Source: Anoxybacillus amylolyticus
Lineage (GTDB): Bacteria > Bacillota > Bacilli > Bacillales > Anoxybacillaceae
Assembly: GCF_001634285.1 (NCBI RefSeq)
Contig: NZ_CP015438.1
Coordinates: 430,501 to 494,500, forward strand
Length of the DNA: 64,000 nucleotides
Reading direction: 5' to 3'
The notes beneath the pieces are model-generated. The model ran no database searches. It was not told where the DNA came from and saw nothing but the letters and a program-made list of their open reading frames with translations. This document shows positions 18,238-27,252 of this stretch, piece by piece. How positions within the stretch are numbered: position 1 is the first letter of the stretch; every line of letters begins with the position of its first letter. The position numbers were made by a program, and so were the translations under genes.

Positions 18238-19085
18238 TGAAGATTGTTGTCACTGGGGCAAATGGGCAGTTAGGTCAAGAGCTTGTAAGGCAACTACAGC
18301 AAACGAACTTTGAACTATATTCGTTTACAAAAAGTGATTTGGATATTACGAATGAGAGCATAGTAAATGAAGTTATTACAAAGATTAAACCTGATATCAT
18401 CATAAACGCTGCTGCCTATACAAAAGTAGATCAAGCGGAAATAGAAGAAGAAATAGCTTATTTAGTGAATGCGTTTGGACAAAGAAGCTTGGCAGTGGCA
18501 GCGGAAAAAGTTGGAGCGAAAATATGTTACATTAGTACCGATTATGTATTTGACGGGAATTCAACGGTTCCTTATAGGGAATATGATCAAACAAATCCGT
18601 TAGGAGTATACGGAAAATCTAAGCTCGTTGGTGAGGAGTTAACAAAATCGTTATGTTCTCGATATTTTATTGTGAGAACAGCATGGGTATATGGAGAGTT
18701 TGGACAAAATTTTGTCAAAACCATGCTTCGACTGGCGAAAGAAAAAGAAGAAATTGGTGTTGTCAATGACCAAATTGGCTCTCCTACATATACGGTTGAC
18801 TTAGCCCACTTTATTATTGAATTAGTCCAAACTGAGAAATTTGGAATCTATCATGCGACAAATAGTGAGGCATGTTCTTGGTACGAGTTTGCCAAAGCTA
18901 TTTTTGAAGAAAGTAATATTCATGTGAAAGTAAATCCAATCACGACAGAACAATTTCCTAGACCAGCGGCACGACCTAAATACTCTGTGCTAGACAATTT
19001 TTCTTTGAAAGTGAATGGGTTTCCAATGTTAAGACATTGGCGTGAAGCGTTGAAAGAATTTTTAAAAACTGATTTTAGGATTTGA
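18237..19085 (+). CDS. rmlD: dTDP-4-dehydrorhamnose reductase
   Basis: Last step of dTDP-L-rhamnose synthesis. The 282 residues start MKIVVTGANGQLGQEL (NADPH-binding); STDYVFDG and YGKSKLVGE hold the catalytic Tyr and Lys. A terminator follows at 19119-19151, so the next genes may have a separate promoter or depend on read-through. Confidence 0.97.
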   Translation: MKIVVTGANGQLGQELVRQLQQTNFELYSFTKSDLDITNESIVNEVITKIKPDIIINAAAYTKVDQAEIEEEIAYLVNAFGQRSLAVAAEKVGAKICYISTDYVFDGNSTVPYREYDQTNPLGVYGKSKLVGEELTKSLCSRYFIVRTAWVYGEFGQNFVKTMLRLAKEKEEIGVVNDQIGSPTYTVDLAHFIIELVQTEKFGIYHATNSEACSWYEFAKAIFEESNIHVKVNPITTEQFPRPAARPKYSVLDNFSLKVNGFPMLRHWREALKEFLKTDFRI

Positions 19086-19118
19086 AGTGATATATTTACA
19101 ACAGATCAATTATTTACT

Positions 19119-19151
19119 ATAATCCGGTTAGTTAGGCCGGATTATTTTTTT
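19119..19151 (+). terminator. Terminator after rmlD
   Basis: ATAATCCGG (19119-19127) pairs with CCGGATTAT (19137-19145), followed by seven Ts. It lies only 17 bases before the next gene. Confidence 0.75.
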
Positions 19152-19167
19152 ACAAGCAGGTGAAACA

Positions 19168-20037
19168 ATGGATATTAGCGTTATTATCGTTAATTATAAT
19201 ACACCGAAACTAACAGTTGGGGCGATTGAGTCTATCTTAAAATCTAAGACAAAGTATAGTTATGAAATTATTGTTGTAGATAACCATTCTTCGGATAATT
19301 CCGTCCATATCATCAAGGGAAAGTTCCCGAATGTGGCGGTGATTGAAAATAAACAAAATGTAGGATTTTCAAAGGCAAATAATCAAGCAATAAAATTGTC
19401 GAAAGGACGCTATATTTTGTTGTTAAATTCTGATACAATTGTAAAAGAAGATACCATTGAGAAAATGATAGAATTTATGGATAAAAATAAGAAGGTTGGA
19501 GCGAGCGGATGCGAGGTTGTTTTGCCGAATGGAGAATTAGACCGGGCTTGTCATAGGGGATTTCCAACTCCGGAGGCTTCTTTTTACTACTTAGTGGGAT
19601 TGGCGAGACTTTTCCCAAAAAGTCCGCGATTTAATCAATATCATCTCGGCTATATGAATTTGAACGAACCGCATCCAATCGATTGTTTGGTAGGGGCATT
19701 TATGATCGTGCGCAGAGAAGTGATTAAGCAAGTCGGGTTATTAGATGAACAGTTTTTTATGTACGGTGAAGATATCGATTGGTGCTATCGAATCAAGCAA
19801 GCAGGTTGGGAGATTTATTATTGCCCATTTACAAGCATCATCCATTACAAAGGGGCAAGCAGTAAAAAGAAACCTTTTAAAATTGTTTATGAATTTCATC
19901 GGGCTATGTTTTTATTCCATAAGAAGCATTATGCTAGAAAATATCCATTTATAGTGAATTATTTCGTTTATATGGGCATAGCAGCCAAGTTCATACTTTC
20001 TGTAATAATTAACATTTTTCGGAAAATAGGTGGTTAA
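19168..20037 (+). CDS. Family 2 glycosyltransferase, WbbL-type rhamnosyltransferase
   Basis: A 289-residue GT2 enzyme: ISVIIVNYNTPKLT, IIVVDNHSSDNS and LLLNSDTIV (DXD-type) are typical of WbbL-like rhamnosyltransferases, as are the downstream MYGEDIDWCYRIKQAGW and the C-terminal hydrophobic tail. It sits between rmlD and the initiating transferase and probably adds a rhamnose early in chain growth. The start has AGGTG 6 bases upstream. Donor and linkage are inferred. Confidence 0.88.
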   Translation: MDISVIIVNYNTPKLTVGAIESILKSKTKYSYEIIVVDNHSSDNSVHIIKGKFPNVAVIENKQNVGFSKANNQAIKLSKGRYILLLNSDTIVKEDTIEKMIEFMDKNKKVGASGCEVVLPNGELDRACHRGFPTPEASFYYLVGLARLFPKSPRFNQYHLGYMNLNEPHPIDCLVGAFMIVRREVIKQVGLLDEQFFMYGEDIDWCYRIKQAGWEIYYCPFTSIIHYKGASSKKKPFKIVYEFHRAMFLFHKKHYARKYPFIVNYFVYMGIAAKFILSVIINIFRKIGG

Positions 20038-20038
20038 G

Positions 20039-21445
20039 GTGATCAGAGGGAGAGAGCGGTTTTTAACGAAGCTTTATGCTTTTGTCGATTTTGCGATGAT
20101 GCAAGGCGCTTTTTTCTTAGCTTGGGTGCTGAAGTTTAAAGTATTTCACGACGGTGTTGGCGGTCATTTGCCATTGGAAGATTATTGGTTTTGGATTTGG
20201 GTTTATAGTGCTATTGCTATTATCATAGGGTATTTAGTAGAGTTGTATGCGCCGAAACGAAAAGAGAAATTTTCTAATGAGTTAGCGAAGGTATTGCAAG
20301 TACATACGTTGAGCATGTTTATTTTATTAAGCGTGCTCTTTACTTTTAAAACTGTTGATGTGTCGCGGTCGTTTCTATTGCTATATTTTGCATGGAATTT
20401 GACGTTAGTTTCGATCTATCGTTACGTTGTAAAACAAAGTCTCCGCAAGTTAAGAAAAAAGGGGTATAACAAACAGTTTGTTTTAATTATTGGTGCAGGA
20501 TCGATTGGCAGAAAGTATTTTGAAAATCTTCAAATGCATCCGGAATACGGATTGGAGGTCGTTGGGTTTTTAGATGACTTTCGAACTAAGCATGCACCGG
20601 AGTTTGCTCATTATAAACCGATTATTGGACAAACTGCTGATCTTGAGCATGTATTGAGCCACCAGTTAATTGACGAAGTAATTGTTGCACTTCCTCTGCA
20701 AGCATATCCGAAATATCGAGAAATTATTGCAGTGTGTGAAAAAATGGGAGTTCGAGTTTCGATTATTCCTGATTTTTATGATATGCTTCCAGCTGTTCCT
20801 CATTTCGAGATTTTTGGGGATTTACCGATCATTAATGTAAGGGACGTACCGTTGGATGAATTAAGGAATCGCATATTGAAGCGTTCATTTGATATTATAT
20901 TCGCTCTAATAGCGATTATTGTCACATCACCGATTATGTTATTGATTGCGATTGGAATCAAACTGACTTCGCCAGGGCCGATTATCTTTAAGCAAGAGCG
21001 GGTCGGACTGAACCGAAGAACGTTTTATATGTACAAATTCCGCTCGATGAAGCATTTGCCTCAGTCTGTTTCTGATACACAGTGGACAGTGGAAAATGAC
21101 CCGCGGAGGACAAAGTTTGGGGCATTTTTGCGGAAAACAAGTTTGGATGAACTGCCGCAATTCTTTAATGTATTAAAAGGCGATATGAGCGTCGTTGGTC
21201 CAAGACCTGAACGTCCTTATTTTGTCGAAAAGTTTAAAGAGGAAATTCCTAAATATATGATCAAGCACCATGTTCGTCCTGGCATCACCGGATGGGCGCA
21301 AGTATGTGGATTGCGTGGAGATACGTCCATTAAAGCCCGCATCGAGCATGACATCTTCTACATCGAAAACTGGAGCCTGTTGTTTGATATTAAAATTATT
21401 TTTAAAACGATTTCGAATGGATTAGTGAATAAGAATGCATATTGA
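20039..21445 (+). CDS. Undecaprenyl-phosphate sugar-1-phosphate transferase (WsaP/WbaP-like)
   Basis: Initiates glycan assembly by moving a hexose-1-phosphate from a UDP-sugar to undecaprenyl phosphate. About 468 residues: four to five N-terminal membrane helices, a central Rossmann-like CoA-binding-type domain ([22 protein letters not shown]), another membrane segment near 290, and the bacterial sugar transferase catalytic domain ([51 protein letters not shown]). The GTG at 20039 has AGGTGG 5 bases upstream; GTG 20030 is an alternative. It is the last gene of the glycan cluster, as wsaP is in G. stearothermophilus. Confidence 0.9.
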   Translation: MIRGRERFLTKLYAFVDFAMMQGAFFLAWVLKFKVFHDGVGGHLPLEDYWFWIWVYSAIAIIIGYLVELYAPKRKEKFSNELAKVLQVHTLSMFILLSVLFTFKTVDVSRSFLLLYFAWNLTLVSIYRYVVKQSLRKLRKKGYNKQFVLIIGAGSIGRKYFENLQMHPEYGLEVVGFLDDFRTKHAPEFAHYKPIIGQTADLEHVLSHQLIDEVIVALPLQAYPKYREIIAVCEKMGVRVSIIPDFYDMLPAVPHFEIFGDLPIINVRDVPLDELRNRILKRSFDIIFALIAIIVTSPIMLLIAIGIKLTSPGPIIFKQERVGLNRRTFYMYKFRSMKHLPQSVSDTQWTVENDPRRTKFGAFLRKTSLDELPQFFNVLKGDMSVVGPRPERPYFVEKFKEEIPKYMIKHHVRPGITGWAQVCGLRGDTSIKARIEHDIFYIENWSLLFDIKIIFKTISNGLVNKNAY

Positions 21446-21822
21446 GGCTCACTCCACTGTCACGCCCCGAAGGTTGGTTTAATCGTTATTTTCTTTGTCC
21501 TTATCTTAAGTATAATTGCGTTAATATTGTTCTTGAAGGAATCAATGTTTCTAATTACCAAAGTATTAAATATTCAAGGATGAGAACGCCCTGAAGATTG
21601 TAGAAGATCGGTAAATAAATATAGCAATTTAATTTTTGTAAAATAATTTTTGTGCAATATTGAAGTATTTTGTAGCTTTTTGTCGAGGATTGAGGTGGGA
21701 GGAATGATTATCTTTACTAACCACATTGCATTTCCCATTTGTTAAAAATCTCAGTGATGCAGGAAAGCTTTTGGTGGTGTTAAAATATAATAATAAAGAA
21801 AGTAAGATTGGGGGAAGAGAAT
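21446..21822 (+). other. AT-rich intergenic stretch
   Basis: About 375 bases with no convincing gene and no clear terminator for the preceding operon. The only feature I can support is the left copy of a 17-bp direct repeat (21456-21472). Confidence 0.5.
21456..21472 (+). repeat. 17-bp direct repeat flanking a three-gene cassette, left copy
   Basis: ACTGTCACGCCCCGAAG matches ACTGTTACGCCCCGAAG at 22736-22752 (16 of 17). The two copies enclose the genes at 21823-22710. Confidence 0.7.
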
Positions 21823-22101
21823 ATGGATACAGTTCCTTTTAATGTTTATTGCAATTCCATTGATATTATGATGGGGCTTCATGACATTATCCTTAATCTT
21901 CAAAAGCAATCACCGACTGAAAATATATATCTTGGACAAGTAACGATGAGTCCACAACATGCGAAACAATTTGCTTATTTATTGTTAGAGCACGTCAAGA
22001 AGTATGAAGAAATATTTGGTGAAATTCCATCTCCGCCGAGTGAAGAAAAAATGCGCGAGCTTTCTGAACAAGGAATAATTGGCGTGAAGAGTGGGGAATA
22101 A
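21823..22101 (+). CDS. DUF3467-like small protein
   Basis: A 92-residue protein whose central part (YLGQVTMSPQHAKQFAYLLL, then EHVKKYEEIFGEI) resembles the DUF3467 family, of unknown function. ATG 21823 follows GGGGAAG. The stop overlaps the next start (TAATG), so the two are translated together. The cassette is bracketed by 17-bp direct repeats, which suggests acquisition as a unit. No function is claimed. Confidence 0.65.
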   Translation: MDTVPFNVYCNSIDIMMGLHDIILNLQKQSPTENIYLGQVTMSPQHAKQFAYLLLEHVKKYEEIFGEIPSPPSEEKMRELSEQGIIGVKSGE

Positions 22102-22484
22102 TGAAAGACGGGGATTATATATTTATTACTAAGGATCCTTTCGGAAAAGAAATTCGACTGAAAAGCACAACGTGGAACTATCACATTATTGGCGGAGATC
22201 ACACTAGAGAGGAATTTGTTGGTCAAGAAGAAATGATTAAAGGTGTGATTCAAGATCCGTGTTTTATCTTACCGAATAATCCTGAGAATCAAAATGATAC
22301 GAGACAAAAATATATCGATCTTGTCCAACTGCCGAAATTTCAGTCACTAAAAGCGTTAGTTGTCATTGTTGACCATCAAAATGTAGAGTACGGGGATGTG
22401 GTGACAGTTATTGCGAAAAATAGATTGAATCAAGAAATAGGGAGTGCTATTTATGTTCGTCCAAAATCTACAAGGGAATATTAA
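22101..22484 (+). CDS. Hypothetical protein of a small cassette
   Basis: A 127-residue protein I do not recognise with confidence. It has the pattern TTWNYHIIGGDHTREE, later YIDLVQLPKF, ALVVIVDHQNVEYGDVVTVIA and AKNRLNQEIG. A small beta-rich domain with conserved His and Arg residues recalls RelE/BECR-type RNases seen in toxins, but this is only a resemblance. It is coupled to the DUF3467-like gene by a one-base overlap, and its 3' end overlaps the DUF2283-like gene. The arrangement fits a toxin-antitoxin-like module. Confidence 0.6.
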   Translation: MKDGDYIFITKDPFGKEIRLKSTTWNYHIIGGDHTREEFVGQEEMIKGVIQDPCFILPNNPENQNDTRQKYIDLVQLPKFQSLKALVVIVDHQNVEYGDVVTVIAKNRLNQEIGSAIYVRPKSTREY

Positions 22485-22710
22485 ATACTCCTATGATTAT
22501 GATCATGATGTCCTGTATATTTATTTTGGCGAGCCAAAAGTGTCATATGATGATGAAGCAGCCCCTGGTGTATTCATTAGATTTTCCGAAGAGGATGATG
22601 TAATTACAGGTGTTGTTATTATGGATTATAAGAAAAGAGATGTTGATGCGGTTACAAAACATATACCGATTCATATCAATTTTCACTCGATTAATGAACA
22701 GCTTCATTAA
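22453..22710 (+). CDS. DUF2283-like small protein
   Basis: An 85-residue protein: YSYDYDHDVLYIYFGEPKV, then VFIRFSEEDDVITGVVIMDY, the DUF2283 pattern often found beside small toxin-like proteins. ATG 22453 has GGGAG about 8 bases upstream and lies 32 bases inside the preceding gene. It could be an antitoxin for the 22101-22484 product; this is inferred from gene arrangement only. Confidence 0.7.
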   Translation: MFVQNLQGNIKYSYDYDHDVLYIYFGEPKVSYDDEAAPGVFIRFSEEDDVITGVVIMDYKKRDVDAVTKHIPIHINFHSINEQLH

Positions 22711-22735
22711 GGACGATGCCTAGGTGGTTGCGTGA

Positions 22736-22752
22736 ACTGTTACGCCCCGAAG
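22736..22752 (+). repeat. 17-bp direct repeat flanking a three-gene cassette, right copy
   Basis: ACTGTTACGCCCCGAAG, one mismatch to 21456-21472. Confidence 0.7.
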
Positions 22753-22759
22753 ATCGATA

Positions 22760-22796
22760 GAAACAGAGAGTCGAATGGCTCTCTGTTTCTTTTTTT
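22760..22796 (+). terminator. Terminator after the DUF2283-like gene
   Basis: GAAACAGAGAG (22760-22770) pairs perfectly with CTCTCTGTTTC (22779-22789), followed by a seven-T run. Confidence 0.85.
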
Positions 22797-22811
22797 CATC
22801 CGCATTAAACG

Positions 22812-22888
22812 CGGTTTGAAGCATATATTATATTTTTGAATCGAAAGCCTCCATTCAAGGAATGGGGGTTATTTTTGTTTAGGAGGGA
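22812..22888 (+). repeat. Direct repeat upstream of RadC-like remnant, copy A
   Basis: About 77 bases beginning CGGTTTGAAGCATATATTAT and running to an AGGAGGGA ribosome site, nearly identical to 24350-24427. It contains a short palindrome CCTCCATTC...GGAATGGGGG. Confidence 0.85.
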
Positions 22889-22893
22889 ATGGA

Positions 22894-23392
22894 ATGGGAA
22901 AGTACTGCATGAACCGCAAGCAACAAAAGGTACAGGGGGTGTTTTATCAGCCCGCGAAGCGTGTGAATATTGTGAGCCTCAAACTTGTTCGGGAGGGGAG
23001 TGTGTTGTACAAGGAGCGGCGTGTTCAATAGCCAGAGGATGCGTATAAGTTGCTGAAGCCGTTGTTGGCAGATGCGGATCGGGAGAAGGTTGCCGTCGTT
23101 TGTTTGGACACGAAAAATCAGCCGACGGCGATTCACGTTTGCCATATCGGGAGTTTGAATGCGAGCATCGTGCATCCATGAGAAGTGTTTAAGTCGGCGA
23201 TTTTGGCAAATGCGGCGTCGGTGTTAGTGGCGCGCAATCATCCATCGACCGACCCGACGCCGTCAAGGGGAGACATCGAAGTGACAAAGAGGCTCTCGGA
23301 GGCAGGGAAAGTCATCGGCATCGACGTGCTTGATCAATCTCATCGTTTGTCCAGAACGGTTTGTGTCATTGAAAGAAAAAGGGTACATGTGA
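22894..23392 (+). pseudogene. RadC-like JAB-domain protein, inactivated
   Basis: Following the frame from ATG 22894 (AGGAGG upstream) reveals a RadC-type protein: PEDAYKLLKPLLADADREKV, VVCLDTKNQPTAIHVCHIGS, then the JAB metal motif NHPSTDPTPSRGDIEV. Three lesions inactivate it: TAG at 23029, TGA at 23179, and a one-base insertion near 23336 after GIDVLD. Removing the extra base gives the expected tail LIVCPERFVSLKEKGYM and a stop at 23390-23392. RadC-like genes of this type are common in mobile islands. A second, deleted copy lies at 24428-24763. Confidence 0.85.
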
Positions 23393-23404
23393 GGGGGAAG
23401 AATC

Positions 23405-23593
23405 ATGCTGGACTGGGTTATTGCGAAAATGAAACGCGAATTTGGCGTGGAGGTGAAGGGGGAGGAAGTCGGATATGAAGCATATGAGTTTTACCATGAC
23501 GAAATGGGCCAGTTGCTTATTCCTGTGGAACATGTGAAGAAGCTGCCGAATCCGCTGTTGTTGGAAGCGCTCATGTATGTTGAAAGGGTTTAA
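23405..23593 (+). CDS. Small protein downstream of the RadC-like remnant
   Basis: A 62-residue protein (MLDWVIAKMKREFGVEVKG, then EMGQLLIPVEHVKKLPNPL) preceded by GAGGGGGAAG. No named family is recognised. It follows the RadC-like gene by 12 bases, and its 3' third recurs in the second copy at 24704-24740, so the pair was duplicated together. The frame is intact, but it may be a passenger of a decayed unit. Confidence 0.5.
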   Translation: MLDWVIAKMKREFGVEVKGEEVGYEAYEFYHDEMGQLLIPVEHVKKLPNPLLLEALMYVERV

Positions 23594-23708
23594 GCGGGAG
23601 ACACGTCAATTAAATATTGGTAAAAAAATACATACAACAAAGTGAATTTTCATGTTATAGTGTACAGTTAAATGGTATAATATGTTTAAGAAGTTCCATT
23701 TTAATTGA
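23541..23708 (+). repeat. Direct repeat downstream of RadC-like remnant, copy A
   Basis: About 168 bases from AGCTGCCGAATCCG to TTCCATTTTAATTGA, nearly identical to 24704-24875. It contains the promoter of the toxin-antitoxin pair. Confidence 0.85.
23653..23681 (+). promoter_or_regulatory. Probable sigma-A promoter of the toxin-antitoxin pair
   Basis: TATAAT at 23676-23681 with TGTTAT 17 bases upstream, 43 bases before the antitoxin start. A second copy of this promoter lies near 24821-24848 in the duplicated segment, now without a gene behind it. Confidence 0.5.
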
Positions 23709-23723
23709 AAGGAGCGAAAAGGT

Positions 23724-23966
23724 ATGGATTTTGTGAGAGTAATAAAAAACAGCAATGATTTGGAAAAATTCATAGATATACCTAAAGGATTGAAAAATAG
23801 GAAAGTAGAAGTCATTATCCTTCCCTATACAGATAAAGAAGATGTAGAACAAGTGGAAAAAAAGAGCTTGAGGGGAGCTCTGTCAAAATATAAAAACGAG
23901 GTTTTGCGAGCTCAAGAAAGCGATGCTTGGTCTAAAGCCGTGGTGGATCAATATGAAAATCGTTGA
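23724..23966 (+). CDS. Putative antitoxin of a PIN-domain toxin-antitoxin pair
   Basis: An 80-residue protein with a short N-terminal beta region (DLEKFIDIPKGLKNRKVEVIILP) resembling small antitoxins, and a charged C-terminal half (SLRGALSKYKNEVLRAQ, AWSKAVVDQYEN) of the type that wraps the toxin. AGGAG lies just upstream. Its end overlaps the PIN gene by 14 bases, the usual coupling in these modules. VapB-like is a role assignment; the exact family is not certain. Confidence 0.75.
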   Translation: MDFVRVIKNSNDLEKFIDIPKGLKNRKVEVIILPYTDKEDVEQVEKKSLRGALSKYKNEVLRAQESDAWSKAVVDQYENR

Positions 23967-24321
23967 TGCAAACATCATCCTAAGATATCTGCTTAATGAT
24001 CATGATGATTTGTCAGAGAAAGCCGCAACGATTATTGAAAATAACAAAGTGTTATTGCCGAATGAGGTAGTAGTTGAAGTCGTTTATGTTCTTGAAAAAG
24101 TGTACAGAGTAAAAAGTGACGAGATATGCGATACTCTTTTAGAACTGTTTAAATACGATAATATCGACGTGAATGATATTGAAATATTAGAAGAAGCGCT
24201 CATTCTGTTTAGAAAAAGACGGCTGGACTTTGTCGATACCCTTTTATACGCCTATAATAAAGTGAAGGGATACCAGGTATATACTTTTGATAAGAAGCTA
24301 AACAAGGTGCTTGAGGAATAG
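23953..24321 (+). CDS. PIN-domain ribonuclease toxin (VapC-like)
   Basis: A 122-residue PIN domain: MKIVDANIILRYLL (first acidic residue), NEVVVEVVYVLEK (Glu), and RRLDFVDTLLYAY (Asp), with a final TFDKKLNKVLEE strand. These form the Mg-dependent RNase site that cleaves tRNA or rRNA in family members. The start at 23953 is the one that begins the PIN fold and overlaps the antitoxin. The pair is framed by two near-identical RadC-region copies. Confidence 0.85.
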   Translation: MKIVDANIILRYLLNDHDDLSEKAATIIENNKVLLPNEVVVEVVYVLEKVYRVKSDEICDTLLELFKYDNIDVNDIEILEEALILFRKRRLDFVDTLLYAYNKVKGYQVYTFDKKLNKVLEE

Positions 24322-24349
24322 GCATCACTTGTTGGCACGGTGCCTGCCA

Positions 24350-24427
24350 CGGTTTGAAGCATATATTATATTTTTGAATCGAACGCCTCCATTCAAGGAA
24401 TGGGGGCTATTTTTGTTTTAGGAGGGA
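24350..24427 (+). repeat. Direct repeat upstream of RadC-like remnant, copy B
   Basis: Near-identical to 22812-22888, including the AGGAGGGA ribosome site. Confidence 0.85.
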
Positions 24428-24763
24428 AAGCGTGTGAATATCGTCAGCTTGAGGCTTGTTCCGGAGGGGAGTGTGTTGCGGCGCATTTATATACATGCAA
24501 CTGGGGAGTTTAACTTATTTTTTGACTGTCGGAGGCAAGCCAAAGGCTTGCCTCTGTCACGCGTTCGCGTGACAGAGAACCGAATAACGAGCCCCCTCCC
24601 AGACAACTTCATTTGTCTGGGAGCGGTGTTGTTCGGGCGCCCGACAGTCGAAAAATGTTAACACTTCAATGTGCATTTATATAGTCGCCGACGGATGCGT
24701 ACAAGCTACCGAATCCGTTGTTGTTGGAAGCGCTCATGTATGTCAAATGAGTTTAAGCGGGAA
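24428..24763 (+). pseudogene. Second RadC-like remnant, internally deleted and interrupted
   Basis: GTGTGAATATCGTCAGCTTG and the following GTTCCGGAGGGGAGTGTGTT match the start of the first RadC copy (RVNIVSLKLVREGSVL). A 196-bp palindromic element (24488-24683) then interrupts it. After that, GGATGCGTACAAG matches the first copy again and jumps straight to the last part of the downstream small gene (PNPLLLEALMYV). The JAB core is therefore deleted. Confidence 0.75.
24488..24683. mobile_element. MITE-like palindromic element, 196 bp
   Basis: About 45-bp imperfect terminal inverted repeats start TATATACATGCAACTG on the left and TATATAAATGCACATTG (reverse complement) on the right, ending in GACTGTCGG. 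Inside are three near-perfect hairpins: GAGGCAAGCC/GGCTTGCCTC, TGTCACGCG/CGCGTGACA and CTCCCAGACAA/TTGTCTGGGAG. The fold is a cloverleaf. It interrupts the second RadC copy, and a related element with the same TATATACATGC ends is at 32488-32654. It is non-coding and has no transposase, so if mobile it would depend on an enzyme in trans. Confidence 0.75.
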
Positions 24764-24875
24764 GTCGACACGTCAATTAAATATTGGTAAAAAAATACAT
24801 ACAACAAAGTGAATTTTCATGTTATCGTGTACGGTTAAATGGTATAATATGTTTAAGAAGTTCCATTTTAATTGA
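24704..24875 (+). repeat. Direct repeat downstream of RadC-like remnant, copy B
   Basis: Near-identical to 23541-23708, including the TATAAT promoter element. Similarity ends just where the antitoxin's ribosome site would begin. Confidence 0.85.
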
Positions 24876-24934
24876 TGTCGTATTAGAAAACCAAAAGGAT
24901 ATGGGGTAGGTGTGTCATCACTCGATGTATCTCG

Positions 24935-24974
24935 AAAAGAAAAAGCCGATCACGATAGCAGTGTTCGGCTTTTC
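24935..24974 (-). terminator. Terminator of the alpha-amylase gene
   Basis: On the minus strand AAAAGCCGA (24973-24965) pairs with TCGGCTTTT (24949-24941) around a 15-base loop and runs into a T-rich tail. It starts 20 bases after the amylase stop. Confidence 0.8.
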
Positions 24975-24992
24975 GGTTATCACAGAGAATGG

Positions 24993-26873
<1,881 letters not shown>

Positions 26874-26927
26874 TTACATGTGGAAAGAAGAACGGCATCA
26901 CCTCCAAAAATAATAAAGAGTATTTTG

Positions 26928-26942
26928 GGAAAACGTTTGCAC
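26928..26942 (-). promoter_or_regulatory. cre-like CcpA site before the alpha-amylase gene
   Basis: On the minus strand GTGCAAACGTTTTCC follows WTGNAANCGNWNNCW except for the outer W positions. A possible -35 TTGTGC overlaps it, with TACTCT 16 bases on, so bound CcpA would block the promoter. Confidence 0.55.
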
Positions 26943-27177
26943 AAGTTTACGGATGATTGAACGATGAGGAAAAATCTTCTGATGGTTATTATACGATTGG
27001 TTGGTAGCGTTTTCAATAAAAAAATAAAAATTCTGATAACTACTAAAAACAGAAAATATAAAGTGATGACAGAAATGACTAATGGGTAGTCAAGTGAGGG
27101 GGCGGAGAAGTTTTTATCTTTTCGAATTTTAAAAAAATATTGAAATTTTCCGTCGTATTCTGTAGCATAAATAACAA

Positions 27178-27227
27178 ATGAAATCGTTTGCATCCTTACC
27201 CATCCCCTTTTGTGCAAACGATTTCAC
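27178..27227. promoter_or_regulatory. Inverted pair of cre sites before the amylopullulanase gene
   Basis: ATGAAATCGTTTGCA (27178-27192) fits the cre consensus completely. TGCAAACGATTTCA (27213-27226) is its exact 14-base inverse complement, 20 bases downstream. The pair could bind two CcpA dimers and could also form an mRNA hairpin just upstream of the ribosome site at about 27240. Confidence 0.7.
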
Positions 27228-27252
27228 TAATAAAAGGGAAGGAGGAAGAAAA

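Noticed and set aside
24434-24661. Open frame of 75 codons through the palindromic element
   Set aside because: It is the RadC remnant's start running into the hairpins of the element; composition is that of inverted repeats, not protein.
24488-24683. Cloverleaf fold as a tRNA or tRNA-like gene
   Set aside because: Length, arm sizes and lack of a TTCGA-type T-loop and CCA end do not fit tRNA. Kept as a palindromic mobile-type element.
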